A stretch of 40,885 nucleotides of DNA from a virus. The notes under the pieces were generated by a model, which worked only from the letters and a program-made list of their open reading frames with translations, did not search any database and was not told the DNA's origin. A program made the translations under genes and the position numbers. The stretch spans positions 1-40,885 of IMG/VR virus record IMGVR_UViG_3300010396_000030. One strand, written 5' to 3'. Positions 13,138-21,800 of this stretch are shown here, piece after piece (position 1 is the first letter of the stretch; each line of letters begins with the position of its first letter).

Positions 13138-14456
13138 CAAAACTCCATGTTGGTTGCGTAGCCGTTGGCCTGCAGCAGCGGCAATTCCTTCTTGAGCCGC
13201 ATGCCGATATCGGTGCGCCACATCACCGAGTTGGGGGTTTGCTTCAGATTGCCCAGCACGCGATAGGCGCCGGCGCGGGCCTCGCGCACGGTCTTGCCGG
13301 TCCCGGTTGCGACCAGCACGTAATCGCCCGCCGTCACCCAGCACGGCCGCGTGATCACCTCGCCGCCGACCATCTGCGGCGCCTCGCCCATCATCACCTT
13401 GCAGGGATGGATGCTCGGCATGATCGAGGGCTTCATGCCGTAGATCGGGATGCCGCACACGTCGCGCTGCGTCGCGTGGCTATAGGGATAATCGGGGATC
13501 GACATCACAACGCCGATCGCCACCTGGTTCATCTTGAAGGCACGCGCGTCGCGGCCCTCGGCGAGATCGAGCAGCCATTCGGCATGATCGCCCTTGTGCA
13601 GCGCCTGCTGAATGTTGAAGGCTGGCCAGCCGGGCCGCATGGTGAATTCGAGTGGCCAGGGCTTGCCCTTCTCGTCGATAATGCAGTTGACATCGATGCA
13701 GCCGAGATAGGCCATCCGGTCGAGCGTCTCGGCGAGCGGCGCCAGGACCTTGCGCGCGAGCTTCGACGATGAAACGAAGCGCATCGCCGTCCCCTGCTCG
13801 CCGGTCGCGACGCCGAGATCGCCGTTCATCAGCTTCTTGTGCTCCCAATTCTCCTCCCAGCCTTCGTTGAAGCCGCCGGGGCCGAACCAGCCGCCGACGC
13901 CCATCTCGACGCCCGAGACCTTCTCCTGGAGGATGAACTTTCCCTTGAGCTTTTGCGCCTTCTTCCAGCGCTCCAGCATGTAGACGAGATCGGCCGGAGA
14001 CTTCGCGACATAGGAGAGCGCCTTGTCGGTCTCGTCGCCGCAGGGCTTGGAGACGAACGGCCGGTCCTCCTTCTTCACATAGGCGATCGCCTTGTCGTAA
14101 TCGCTGAACTCGCGATAGGGCGGTACTTCGATGCCGTGATGCTCGAGCACCTTCATGCCGAGCGTGCGATCGGTTTCCCAGGCCGCGGCCTCGACCGACG
14201 GCCCGATGATCTTCGCGCCGCGCTCGCGCCACGCATCGAGCTCGCGCAGATATTTGAGATTGTCGGTAAGGAACACGATATCGGCCCAGCGCATCCACTC
14301 GCGCCAGTCCGCGACCTTCTCGACCATGCCCTTGCCGATGACGTCGCCGCGCTTGGTGTCGCCGATGAACCATTTGACTTGATGCCCATCGTCCTGGCAG
14401 CGCAGCAGCCAGTCGAGCACGCTTTCGCCCCAGGTATCGACGCAGAGAATTCTCAT
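13137..14456 (-). CDS. ATP-grasp ligase, GARS (PurD)-like
   Basis: A 439-residue protein from ATG 14456. The N-terminal Rossmann-like part starts MRILCVDTWGESVLDWLL; the ATP-grasp region includes RPFVSKPCGDETDKALSYVAKS (Lys of the first ATP contact), FILQEKVSGVEMGVGGWFG (hinge and metal strand) and GCIDVNCIIDEKGKPWPLEFTMRPGWP, where the Glu and Arg-Pro-Gly match the phosphoribosylglycinamide synthetase pattern. Such ligases join a carboxylate to an amine with ATP. A purine role is possible, but it is encoded between ejection-type protein genes with no other purine gene, so modification of a virion or host protein is as likely. Coupled at both ends by 4-bp overlaps. Confidence 0.75.
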   Translation of the reverse strand: MRILCVDTWGESVLDWLLRCQDDGHQVKWFIGDTKRGDVIGKGMVEKVADWREWMRWADIVFLTDNLKYLRELDAWRERGAKIIGPSVEAAAWETDRTLGMKVLEHHGIEVPPYREFSDYDKAIAYVKKEDRPFVSKPCGDETDKALSYVAKSPADLVYMLERWKKAQKLKGKFILQEKVSGVEMGVGGWFGPGGFNEGWEENWEHKKLMNGDLGVATGEQGTAMRFVSSSKLARKVLAPLAETLDRMAYLGCIDVNCIIDEKGKPWPLEFTMRPGWPAFNIQQALHKGDHAEWLLDLAEGRDARAFKMNQVAIGVVMSIPDYPYSHATQRDVCGIPIYGMKPSIMPSIHPCKVMMGEAPQMVGGEVITRPCWVTAGDYVLVATGTGKTVREARAGAYRVLGNLKQTPNSVMWRTDIGMRLKKELPLLQANGYATNMEF

Positions 14457-17131
14457 TGCGGGCTCGCTCGCTGAAGCTCCAGCCGGTTCGCCCGGCGCGC
14501 CGCGGATCGCGCGTCGCGCTGCTTGAAATATTCCTTGCCCTGCGCCTGCTGCTCCGTCGGGGTCGAGACGCCCAGCTGCTGCAAGAGGAACTGCGATGGC
14601 GAGATGCTGTTCTCGATGAGCCGCTGCGCCTGCCCGACCGGCTGGAGCGCCGAGCCGACCCATGCCAGGAGGTCGCGAAGGAACTGATCGGCGTGGCCGT
14701 CGGTCAGGTTCTCGGGATAGGCGATCGGCTGGCCGTTCCAGAAATAGCGGCCATAGACCAGCTCGAGAGGCTTCGTCACCATGCCCGGCGAGAACACCGA
14801 CTGGATCGCCTGCGAGGCGGCGCGCTGGCCCTCGAACACGTCCTTGATCGCTTGCGGCACAGAGGTTGCGCCCGGCCGCGAGACCTTGGCGTTCGCGTTG
14901 CCGGTGATCTTCTGCCAGCCCTTGTCGAGCATCGGATAGTAGATCGTCAGCAGCACGCCGAGCATGGCGAGCTTGTCGAGGGCCGCGGCGCGTTCCTTCA
15001 GCGGCACGTTCCGGCCGGCGAGCTCGCGCGCCATGTTCATGTAAGAGGCGAGGCGGTTGTACTGATAGCGGCCGAACATGGTAGCGAGCGGCTGGCTCAG
15101 GATCTGCGACAGCCAGCGCTGGCCGAGCACCTGGCCGGGGATGCGGTAATTCGGCATGTGGCGCTCGGTCTCGCGGATCGCCGCCTCGAGGCTGCGGCCT
15201 TTGCCTTCGAGCTCCATGACGCGCGCCACTTCGAGGATGTCGCCGAACTCCCACAGCGCTTTGTTCGAGGTGGTGTAAAGCGCGCGGATGAGCTCGACGG
15301 GATTGGCCTTGCCGGCGAGCGAGGCGATGCGCGACCACTCGGCCGGATGCTCCGCCACGTCCTCGCCGAGCTTTGCGATCAGCGCCTTGTGCACGTCGCG
15401 GGTGATGAAGCGGGCATAAGGGAGCGAGGCGCCCGAGCGCAGGATGCGGGTGTAATCCTGATCCTGGGTTGCGACCGACCGCGCGGCCTTCAGCAGCGAG
15501 CGGAAGGTCGAGGGGACCGAGGTGAGCGTCCCGGCGAGGCCCTTTTCGACGAAGTAGTGATTGGCGACGTTGCGCATGTGCGGCAGCGGGTTCCAGAAGA
15601 TCGAGCCCTTGATAAGATTGCCCGCCTTGTCGAGCGCCCCTTCGAGGCCCTCGATGTCCCGTTGCCGGCCGAGCGCATCGTCGAGCGCATCGGCAAGGTG
15701 CGGCTCCATGTAGAACTGCCGGAATTGCGGCATCTTGGGGATGCGCCACGCGCGGCCGTTGGTCTTAGGCGGTGTCGCCGTGTCTGAGACCTTCACCGCG
15801 ATCTTGTCCCAATCGGGCGAGGCCTTCATGTCGTCGATGAATTTGGCGTTGCGCACGGCCGAGCGCAGCTTGGCGAGATTGTCGAGCCGGTTCGCCAGCA
15901 CGTTCTTCTGATAGCGGGTCTGCGCGACGCTCTCGATCTCCTTGGTGGTCGCGGGCTCGAGCCGCCAGGTATCGCCGCCGACCCTGATCTTCGCGCCGTC
16001 GCCGAGCTTCTGCCCTTTGCCGAAGCGGCCGAGCTCGACCGGATCGGTGCTGCCATCGAAGCCGAGGACGGTCCCATCGGTCCCGACATGCACAACTGTG
16101 CGATCGCCGGTCTCGGGATTGACGGCGTTCCAGAAGCGTCGCGACTTCTGCGCATCGACGGTCTTGCGCATCGACCGTCCGGGGGCGCCGCCGAACCGGG
16201 CCTCGACCCCCTGCTTCCACTGGTCCAGCACCTCGCCGAAGCTTCGGGTGCGGCCGGCGACATAGCGCGGCGTGTATCCCTCGGCATTCATCGCCGACAG
16301 GTGCTCGCGCTCCTCGACCGGATAGCCGAGCCGGTCCAGTTCCTGCGCCAGCTGGTCGCCCTCGGCCTTCAATGGGGCAACATGCTTGTCGTAAATCGCC
16401 TGCTCTTCGGGGGTGAGCGCGACGCCCTTGGGGTCTTCCTCGTGGTGATAGAGCTTCTCCCAGGTCTCGGGCTTGATCCCCGCGGGCACCTGGTCGAGTG
16501 CCTTCATCACGTCGAGCCGGTCGGCTACCTTGTTGCCCTCAAGCTGGAAAAGCTGATCCTCGAAGGTGCGGGGCTTGGTCAGTGCTGGTGCGCGCGTGAG
16601 CGGTCCCGCGGGCGGTTGCGCGGCGGTAGCGGCCGGAGTTGGCGAGGGCTGCGGCGGTGTTGCGGCGGCGGGAGGCTCTTCGACCGACGGTTTCGGCGGC
16701 TCGGCCGCCAGGGGCTTGGGCGCCTCGGCGGGGATGGCCGCAGCCGCAGCCCGTGGCCGCGGCACGACCGACCGGCCGGCGCCCGCCAATTCCAGGTTGA
16801 TCGCCTCGTTGCGCGCCGCCTCTTCGAGGCTCTTGCTGCCCGCCGGGCCGTATTTGCCCTTCAGCACATCGCCCGGCATCTTCACCGTCTCGACCGCGGG
16901 ATCGATGATCATGTGCTTGATGTCAGCCCCGACCGCTTCGGCACCCTCTTTCAGGACCTCGCCGAAGCTGCGGTGCTTGACCGGCTCGCCGGTGGGGCTC
17001 TCCAGACGGTACTTGGGAGCGCCAGAGACAGCCGCTGGTGGGGTATCTTCGTCCGGGCTACCAGTGCTGGAGGGCGGGACGAGTTGGTAGAGACTGGCGG
17101 CGGGCTGCGGCGCGACGAGCGTATAAGCCAT
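14453..17131 (-). CDS. Large internal virion / ejection protein (LPD-type)
   Basis: An 892-residue protein. Residues 1-30 are variable, 100-190 form an Ala/Pro linker (PKPLAAEPPKPSVEEPP), and the rest is a large helical polypeptide with a Lys/Glu-rich part and a segment KGSIFWNPLPHMRNVANHYFV typical of large polyvalent or internal virion proteins. A hydrophobic stretch (LDKLAMLGVLLTIYYPML) near residue 735 could insert into the envelope. Size and position after the lysozyme and tail genes match T7 gp16- or P22 gp16/20-like ejection proteins that are released into the cell with the DNA. No catalytic motif is visible. Confidence 0.65.
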   Translation of the reverse strand: MAYTLVAPQPAASLYQLVPPSSTGSPDEDTPPAAVSGAPKYRLESPTGEPVKHRSFGEVLKEGAEAVGADIKHMIIDPAVETVKMPGDVLKGKYGPAGSKSLEEAARNEAINLELAGAGRSVVPRPRAAAAAIPAEAPKPLAAEPPKPSVEEPPAAATPPQPSPTPAATAAQPPAGPLTRAPALTKPRTFEDQLFQLEGNKVADRLDVMKALDQVPAGIKPETWEKLYHHEEDPKGVALTPEEQAIYDKHVAPLKAEGDQLAQELDRLGYPVEEREHLSAMNAEGYTPRYVAGRTRSFGEVLDQWKQGVEARFGGAPGRSMRKTVDAQKSRRFWNAVNPETGDRTVVHVGTDGTVLGFDGSTDPVELGRFGKGQKLGDGAKIRVGGDTWRLEPATTKEIESVAQTRYQKNVLANRLDNLAKLRSAVRNAKFIDDMKASPDWDKIAVKVSDTATPPKTNGRAWRIPKMPQFRQFYMEPHLADALDDALGRQRDIEGLEGALDKAGNLIKGSIFWNPLPHMRNVANHYFVEKGLAGTLTSVPSTFRSLLKAARSVATQDQDYTRILRSGASLPYARFITRDVHKALIAKLGEDVAEHPAEWSRIASLAGKANPVELIRALYTTSNKALWEFGDILEVARVMELEGKGRSLEAAIRETERHMPNYRIPGQVLGQRWLSQILSQPLATMFGRYQYNRLASYMNMARELAGRNVPLKERAAALDKLAMLGVLLTIYYPMLDKGWQKITGNANAKVSRPGATSVPQAIKDVFEGQRAASQAIQSVFSPGMVTKPLELVYGRYFWNGQPIAYPENLTDGHADQFLRDLLAWVGSALQPVGQAQRLIENSISPSQFLLQQLGVSTPTEQQAQGKEYFKQRDARSAARRANRLELQRASPQ

Positions 17132-17134
17132 GCC

Positions 17135-18190
17135 TCATTGCCCCGGCCCCGGAGCCGCCCATTGGCCGCCCTTGATCACCGCGACCACCTTGCCCGAATC
17201 GTCCTTGGCCTGGGTGCCTTCGGGGATGCCCTTCGGGTCGGGCAGGTCGCTTGGTAGGGCCGAGGCGCCGGCCGCCGGCTCGTCGAGCGTATTCTTGGCG
17301 GCGTTGAAGCCGGGCAGCTTCGGATTGGCCTTGCGCGCCGCCTCCATCTTCTTCGCCGCGGCGTCCCGCTCCTTCACCAGCGTGTCGTATTTGCCCCGGC
17401 CTGGCGTTCCCGGCGCCGGCAGGATGCCGCCATTCTCGCGGATGATATCGTTGATCTTGGTGTTGGCTTCCTGCCTCTGGGTAGACGCGAGCCTGTATTC
17501 GGCATCGGACCCGGCCGCACCGGCTTTGTTCGTCAGCTTGATCAATAGCGTGTTCAGCTGCTGCTGAAGCCGCTGCGTCGCGCGATCGTTCACCCCCTGC
17601 TGCTGCATCTGTGCGATCTGCATGCGGATGTTGAGCGCGTCCTGCTGCAGCGCCATGCGATCGGCGCCCTGCTGCAACCGATTGTTGGCCTCGCGGATGC
17701 GCTCCTCGAGGGTCTGCTGCTGCATCTGCATGCGCAGGGTCAGCATGTCCTCGCGGTATTGCGACTGCGCCATCGGCCCCATCTGGGTGATGGTGGCGCC
17801 AACGGCGCGAAAGAGCGCATCGGGCTTGATCCCCGGATTCGCGGCTTTGATCCGCGCGGCGATCGAATAGGGGCTCAGCGGGTTGTCGGTGCTCGCGCGC
17901 GAGCCGGTTCCGGTGCCGGTGCTGCTGCCGCCGGATGACGACGCGCCGCCGCTGCCGGGCTGGCTGCTGCCGGTGATCGCAGCTGGCACCGCGCTATGGC
18001 TGCCGTCAATCAGGCCAAGGCCCGCCGCCACATTGGCCGAATCCTCTTGCTGCTGGGCGGTGATCAGCTGCTGACGGCGGACGTTCTCGAGCTGCGCGGC
18101 CTTGATGCGCTGCTGCGCCTGCTGACCGGCAAGGAAGCCGCCAGGGATGCTCGACGAGAGCGCCGCCAAGCCGGTGAGGTCGATCGCCAT
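17135..18190 (-). CDS. Ejection-type internal virion protein, coiled coil
   Basis: A 351-residue protein. A short hydrophobic N-terminus (LTGLAALSSSIPGGFLAG) is followed by Gln-rich helices, a low-complexity Gly/Ser/Thr linker near residues 75-100, and a long coiled coil with QMQQQTLEERIREANNRLQ and similar Gln heptads to about residue 220. Such Gln/Ala-rich helical proteins occur in the ejection clusters of podoviruses. It lies between two similar genes, four bases from the large one. Confidence 0.6.
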   Translation of the reverse strand: MAIDLTGLAALSSSIPGGFLAGQQAQQRIKAAQLENVRRQQLITAQQQEDSANVAAGLGLIDGSHSAVPAAITGSSQPGSGGASSSGGSSTGTGTGSRASTDNPLSPYSIAARIKAANPGIKPDALFRAVGATITQMGPMAQSQYREDMLTLRMQMQQQTLEERIREANNRLQQGADRMALQQDALNIRMQIAQMQQQGVNDRATQRLQQQLNTLLIKLTNKAGAAGSDAEYRLASTQRQEANTKINDIIRENGGILPAPGTPGRGKYDTLVKERDAAAKKMEAARKANPKLPGFNAAKNTLDEPAAGASALPSDLPDPKGIPEGTQAKDDSGKVVAVIKGGQWAAPGPGQ

Positions 18191-19228
18191 CTAGAACAGC
18201 GCCCCGGCGCTGGCATTGTCCAAGCCGCCGGCGCCGAAGTTCGAGAAGCTGCCGTAATCGGTGCCTTGCGCGGCATTGAAGTCGAAGCCGCTGTAATTCG
18301 GCGTCGGGGCGAAAAGCTGCGACAAGCCCGGGTTGCTCGAAAGCTGGCTGAGCGCCGTGCCGATGCCCTGGCCGATCGACTGGTTGTTGCCGAAATTCTG
18401 CGCCGCGCCCGCCTGGCCCACCGAGGTCGCCGATTGCCCGAGCTTCAGATAGGCCGCCAGCGCGTTGAGGGTGTTTTGATCGAGGCCCAGGGCGTTGTTG
18501 TAGCCGCCCGACACCGAATTCATCGCGTTGACGATGTCGTTTTGCTGGCCGAGATAGGTCGAATAGGGCAGCGCGCCGGTGGTCGCGAGCGTATTGATTG
18601 CCGAGCCGCCGAGATCGGACGCACCGGCAAAGCCGCGGCCCGCGCCCTGAAGCGCCTGAAGCTGACGCTGCAGCTGCGCGTTCTGCCAGTCGATGTTGAA
18701 ATTGCCGAGGCCCTGACCGACCAGACCGGCGCCATAGGGAGTCCCGAAGACGCCGTTTTGCGCATTGACCGAATTGAGCTGATCCTGCAGCTGCTGGACC
18801 GAGCGGTTGTAGAGCGCCGACTGCGGGTCGAAGCCCGTCTGCAAAATCTGATTGCCCGCGCCATAGAGGCTCGACGCCGCGCCCTGTTGCGCCGGGGCGA
18901 CGGTGCCCATGCCATAGGCCGAGGCCTGCTGCGCCGCATTGAGCGCGCCGGCGCCGTAAGGGTTGGCGGCAGCGTTCTCGCCCGCAGTCAGCAGCGGGTT
19001 GATCGTCATCAGCGGCAGCGACGTGCCGTATTGCTGCAGCTGTTGGAGGATTTGCTGGTAGTTCTGATCGGCGCCCGGCTGGTTCTGTGGGATGTAGGCC
19101 GGGGGCGGTGCCGAGCCGTTATAGAAGCCGCCCGCGCCGCTCCCGCTCGGAGCATTGACGTCGTTGTAGATCGTGCTGCCGACAGAAGCCGCCACGCCGG
19201 CGGCGGCAATGCCCGCGATGACGCCCAT
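18191..19228 (-). CDS. Ejection-type internal virion protein, Gln/Asn/Gly-rich
   Basis: A 345-residue protein from ATG 19228 (ATGA overlap with the acetyltransferase gene). It begins with a hydrophobic helix, MGVIAGIAAAGVAASVGSTI, then a Pro/Gln-rich segment and repeated Gln/Ala/Asn/Gly-rich units (YGAGALNAAQQASAYGMG, LYGAGNQILQTGFDPQ). The membrane-prone start and flexible repeats fit a P22 gp7-like protein ejected into the periplasm. No enzymatic motif. Confidence 0.6.
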   Translation of the reverse strand: MGVIAGIAAAGVAASVGSTIYNDVNAPSGSGAGGFYNGSAPPPAYIPQNQPGADQNYQQILQQLQQYGTSLPLMTINPLLTAGENAAANPYGAGALNAAQQASAYGMGTVAPAQQGAASSLYGAGNQILQTGFDPQSALYNRSVQQLQDQLNSVNAQNGVFGTPYGAGLVGQGLGNFNIDWQNAQLQRQLQALQGAGRGFAGASDLGGSAINTLATTGALPYSTYLGQQNDIVNAMNSVSGGYNNALGLDQNTLNALAAYLKLGQSATSVGQAGAAQNFGNNQSIGQGIGTALSQLSSNPGLSQLFAPTPNYSGFDFNAAQGTDYGSFSNFGAGGLDNASAGALF

Positions 19229-19725
19229 CAGCCCCTCACCATCTTGTCCCAGCAGTTCTCGACATGCGAGTAGCCGCGCTTTTTCAGGACCGGCCCGAGA
19301 TATTCGAGAAACGCCTTGTCGTGATACCAGATGCGCACCCACCGTCCGGCGAACTCGGCGGGGATGTCGCGCTCGGCTTTGTCGATCATGCTGACGCCCG
19401 CGCCGCTCGCGCGGTGATCCTTCGTGACGAAGATGCCGTCGCCCATGATGTGCATCGTCGCGGAATAGTGGATATGCGGCATCACCATGTAGCTGGCGTA
19501 CCCGATGAGATCGCCGCGCAGCCGCGCGCCTACCACGCGCAAGATTCCTTTATCGGCCAGCGCCAAATACTGATCCCAATCGACCGAGAGCGGCATCAGG
19601 TCGCGGTAAACCCCGACCTCCTGCCAATGGCGCTCGACGAGATCGGGGAGCCCGTCATCCATCAAGGTCTCAAGCGGCTCCCACGCCAGCTCGCAGCTAA
19701 GCGTTCGCGTCCGCATCGCCCGCAT
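19228..19725 (-). CDS. GNAT-like acetyltransferase
   Basis: A 165-residue protein; ATG 19725 or 19716 are both possible, and it overlaps the hydroxylase gene by 29 bp. The GNAT plan is visible: an N-terminal helix (DLVERHWQEVGVYRD), strand VVGARLRGDLIGYASYMV, strand TMHIMGDGIFVTKDHRASGAG with the Arg/Gly-x-Gly/Ala acetyl-CoA loop, and a C-terminal strand WYHDKAFLEYLGPVLKKRGY. It would transfer an acyl group to an amine. The target is unknown. It sits in a block of modifying enzymes and ejection proteins. Confidence 0.75.
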   Translation of the reverse strand: MRAMRTRTLSCELAWEPLETLMDDGLPDLVERHWQEVGVYRDLMPLSVDWDQYLALADKGILRVVGARLRGDLIGYASYMVMPHIHYSATMHIMGDGIFVTKDHRASGAGVSMIDKAERDIPAEFAGRWVRIWYHDKAFLEYLGPVLKKRGYSHVENCWDKMVRG

Positions 19726-20290
19726 CCAGCTTGCGCATCTCGAAGATCAGATGAAGCCGCGCCTGCTGCCCCCAATTGGCAGCGCAATGGCGCACGCGGT
19801 TGTTGAAGTAGCAGAGGGTCCCGGCTTCGAGGTGCAGCATCTCCGATTGCGAATAGAGGAAGCAGCCCGGGTTGGTGACGAGCGGCAGGTGAAAGCGGAT
19901 ATGCTTCTCGTGATAGGGCCCGTCATCGACATGCCAGAAGATCGACGAGCCGGGATCGAGGCGCGACACCATCGCCCGGCCCATCTCGCCGTCGAGGTAT
20001 TGCCGCGCCAGGCTTTCAGCCATGATCGCGCGCCGCGCCTTCTCGAGCAGCTGCTGCATCGTCTTCCACTGCTCGAGGTCGCGGGTCGAGCGGACCGGCA
20101 AATCCTCGAGCCAGTTCTCTTTCGTGATCGGAGAATGCGCGCGCAGCAGCAGCGACGCGCCGAGCCCGAAGCTCGAGTTGTTGAGCTCGCCGCGCGCCTC
20201 GACCGGCTTCCACTCTTTCGGCCGAAGCTTGAACAGCTGCGCCGTCACCGCGAAGGTGTCGAGCTGCGCGATGGCGCGGAAATTAATCAT
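19697..20290 (-). CDS. Aspartyl/asparaginyl beta-hydroxylase-like 2-oxoglutarate oxygenase
   Basis: A 197-residue protein. The 2OG-Fe(II) site is visible: His 120 and Asp 122 in FWHVDDGP, the strand IRFHLPLVTNPG, distal His 168 in RVRHCAANWG, and Arg 178 in QARLHLIFEM for 2-oxoglutarate. This is the Asp/Asn beta-hydroxylase (cupin-like) layout, as in LpxO/AspH relatives. Possible substrates are a virion protein, host lipid A or another host protein. It follows the 53-residue gene by a 4-bp overlap and precedes the acetyltransferase. Family assignment is good; substrate is not known. Confidence 0.8.
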   Translation of the reverse strand: MINFRAIAQLDTFAVTAQLFKLRPKEWKPVEARGELNNSSFGLGASLLLRAHSPITKENWLEDLPVRSTRDLEQWKTMQQLLEKARRAIMAESLARQYLDGEMGRAMVSRLDPGSSIFWHVDDGPYHEKHIRFHLPLVTNPGCFLYSQSEMLHLEAGTLCYFNNRVRHCAANWGQQARLHLIFEMRKLDAGDADANA

Positions 20291-20448
20291 GCGGCCGGCT
20301 TCATCAGGAGTTGGCGCGCGGCGTCGGTGGTCGGACGCTCGACGAATCGCGGCAGCGGATCGAGGGTGATGTCCGCGGCAAGCGGGTCGATCATCTCGTC
20401 GGTTGAAAGCGCCTCGACGGGGCCGATATCGATGGGATCGAGCATCAT
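20287..20448 (-). CDS. 53-residue acidic protein between lysozyme and hydroxylase
   Basis: Starts at ATG 20448 overlapping the lysozyme stop and ends in ATGA with the hydroxylase start, so coding is well supported. The peptide is Asp/Pro/Leu-rich with three related units: MLDPIDIGP, MIDPLAAD and TLDPLPRF. It resembles no family that I recognise. Being directly upstream of an Asp hydroxylase, it could be its substrate or a chaperone for it; that is speculation. Confidence 0.6.
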   Translation of the reverse strand: MMLDPIDIGPVEALSTDEMIDPLAADITLDPLPRFVERPTTDAARQLLMKPAA

Positions 20449-20918
20449 GCCGCGGCGGGCCAGTTCCCGGTCAACAGCATGTCGGCGATCCGGCGCGCGC
20501 GGGCCGGCGCTTCATCGATCGCCCATTTGCTGTCGAGCACCGCAGCCTTGGCGCCGGGCCAATCCGAGGAGCGGATCGCCGCCAGCAGGTCGGTGAATTC
20601 TGACAGACGCTCGCGGCCCATCGTATAAGCCATGTTGGTGAGCGCGGCGCGACGCGGGCTGCCCAGCAGGCTCCACGCGCCGATGCCAAGCAGCTGAGAC
20701 GCATCGCCCCGCGCCAGCGCGAGCCGGCTATCGATCAGCGCCTGGGCTTCGGGGACCGTGAGCCCCGAGCCATCGAGCCGGATGCCCCAGCCGATGGTCG
20801 GATGCCCGATCACCGTCGATCCCGGACCGATGGGCTTTCCGGTCGCATCGTCATAGACGGTCGCGCGATAGCCCTCGTCGCTCTTGATCAGGTCCGCGTC
20901 GGTGTCGAGCCGAAGCAT
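20445..20918 (-). CDS. GH24 phage lysozyme (endolysin)
   Basis: A 157-residue muramidase. The GH24 site appears as Glu 15 (IKSDEGYR), Asp 24 (VYDDATG) and Thr 41 (TIGWGIRL), followed by helices (RRAALTNMAYTMG) typical of the family. No signal or anchor segment, so it would need a holin. The spacing between Asp and Thr is longer than in T4 lysozyme. It is embedded between the basic protein and the hydroxylase gene rather than beside an obvious holin; candidates are at 22216 and 38496. It could alternatively be virion-associated. Confidence 0.85.
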   Translation of the reverse strand: MLRLDTDADLIKSDEGYRATVYDDATGKPIGPGSTVIGHPTIGWGIRLDGSGLTVPEAQALIDSRLALARGDASQLLGIGAWSLLGSPRRAALTNMAYTMGRERLSEFTDLLAAIRSSDWPGAKAAVLDSKWAIDEAPARARRIADMLLTGNWPAAA

Positions 20919-21163
20919 CAGAACGTCACGTCCTTGAGGCGGTCTTTCGAGGATTTCTTCTTGCGCTTCCCAAGCTTGCGGTTGGCGCGAGCGTCGATCT
21001 TCCCTTCCTCGCCCTTCGACATGCGGCCTTTCTTAACCGCCTGCTTTGCGCGGCCTTTGGCGGCAACAGCGCGGCCGCGCGTGTCGGTCGGGTAGCCGCC
21101 GTCCTTGTTGGCTTTGCCTTCGCGAGCGAGCCGGCGCCGCTTGGCAGCGTTCGGCGGGACCAT
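20918..21163 (-). CDS. Small highly basic protein
   Basis: An 81-residue protein from ATG 21163, one base after the stop of the upstream small gene; a longer frame to 21271 is possible but overlaps that gene. Nearly half is Lys/Arg (RRRLAREGKANKDG, KLGKRKKKSSKDR). It ends in KDRLKDVTF, matching the scaffold (RDRLADATF) and the gene at 12001 (KKRLEGVSF). Likely nucleic-acid binding or packaged in the virion. Its last codon overlaps the lysozyme start. Confidence 0.6.
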   Translation of the reverse strand: MVPPNAAKRRRLAREGKANKDGGYPTDTRGRAVAAKGRAKQAVKKGRMSKGEEGKIDARANRKLGKRKKKSSKDRLKDVTF

Positions 21164-21164
21164 T

Positions 21165-21341
21165 TCAGGCCGTCCGGGGACCGAGCGTTCGCGGCGTCGG
21201 CGCGGTGCCCGAGCGGGTCGCGCCCTTGTCGATCGAGCCGCCTTTCGAGGTGGCGAAGCCGCTCTTGTCATGGCCGGCCGGGCGCGAACGCGTCAGCCCC
21301 TTGAGGATATTCCCGCCGCTGCGGGTCGCTTTCGCAACCAT
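21165..21341 (-). CDS. 58-residue basic, Gly/Ser/Thr-rich protein
   Basis: A short frame from ATG 21341 to the TGA at 21165. It contains MVAKATRSGGNILKGLTRSRP and SGFATSKGGSIDKGATRSG, two related basic TRSG units. The neat fit between the upstream signal-peptide gene (stop 21351) and the next start (21163) supports it. Function unknown; composition suggests a disordered nucleic-acid-binding peptide. Confidence 0.55.
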   Translation of the reverse strand: MVAKATRSGGNILKGLTRSRPAGHDKSGFATSKGGSIDKGATRSGTAPTPRTLGPRTA

Positions 21342-21350
21342 CGTCGTCTC

Positions 21351-21800
21351 CTATTGCGTGTTGGCGAAACCGGTGAAGCCCTGCTGCACGAAGTCGCCTT
21401 GCGCGTTGACATTCTCTTGCGTGCTGGCACCGCCACCGGCGGTGAATTCGACGGTCAGCGCATTGCCAGGAGTCGCCCGCAGATCGAGACCGCAAAGATC
21501 GATCGAGGCGAGCCCGTTGGCGGCGCTGTTGAGGTCCTTGGACCAGATCACCGTGCCGCTGCCGCTCGCGCCGTCGCGCACCACGAGCTCACCCGCGCCG
21601 GCGCTGGTGCCGGAGAGCGACGCGCTGATGCAGCGCAGGCGGGTTTGGGTGCCGGTCGTGGCGGCATTCGTCGGCGCCGCAACCGAGGCGGTGGCCTGAG
21701 CCGCGCCCGCTGGACGGTTCGTGATTTGCCAAGGCGCCGACGCCCAGGCAAGCGACGGGAGCAGAACCAGCCAGAAGGCGATGAGCCAGGCGCGCAGCAT
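21351..21800 (-). CDS. Exported tail-region protein
   Basis: A 149-residue protein from ATG 21800, overlapping the upstream stop. It has a clear Sec signal peptide, LRAWLIAFWLVLLPSLAWA, with cleavage after AWA near residue 21. The mature part is a beta-rich Gly/Ala/Thr sandwich (ISASLSGTSAGAGELVVRD, GNALTVEFTAGGGA) with two cysteines. It is one of five successive products with signal peptides. Role unknown; receptor or surface binding is plausible. Confidence 0.65.
   Translation of the reverse strand: MLRAWLIAFWLVLLPSLAWASAPWQITNRPAGAAQATASVAAPTNAATTGTQTRLRCISASLSGTSAGAGELVVRDGASGSGTVIWSKDLNSAANGLASIDLCGLDLRATPGNALTVEFTAGGGASTQENVNAQGDFVQQGFTGFANTQ

Noticed and set aside
13137-14456. Evidence for a modified-purine (Z-DNA) genome pathway
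   Set aside because: The ligase is GARS-like, not adenylosuccinate-synthetase-like PurZ, and no dATP-specific hydrolase or phage polymerase is present.
13137-20448. A microviridin-type peptide cluster
   Set aside because: GNAT plus ATP-grasp plus short peptide is suggestive, but the ligase is not of the RimK-like type and the peptide has no recognised core motif. Kept only as a loose analogy.
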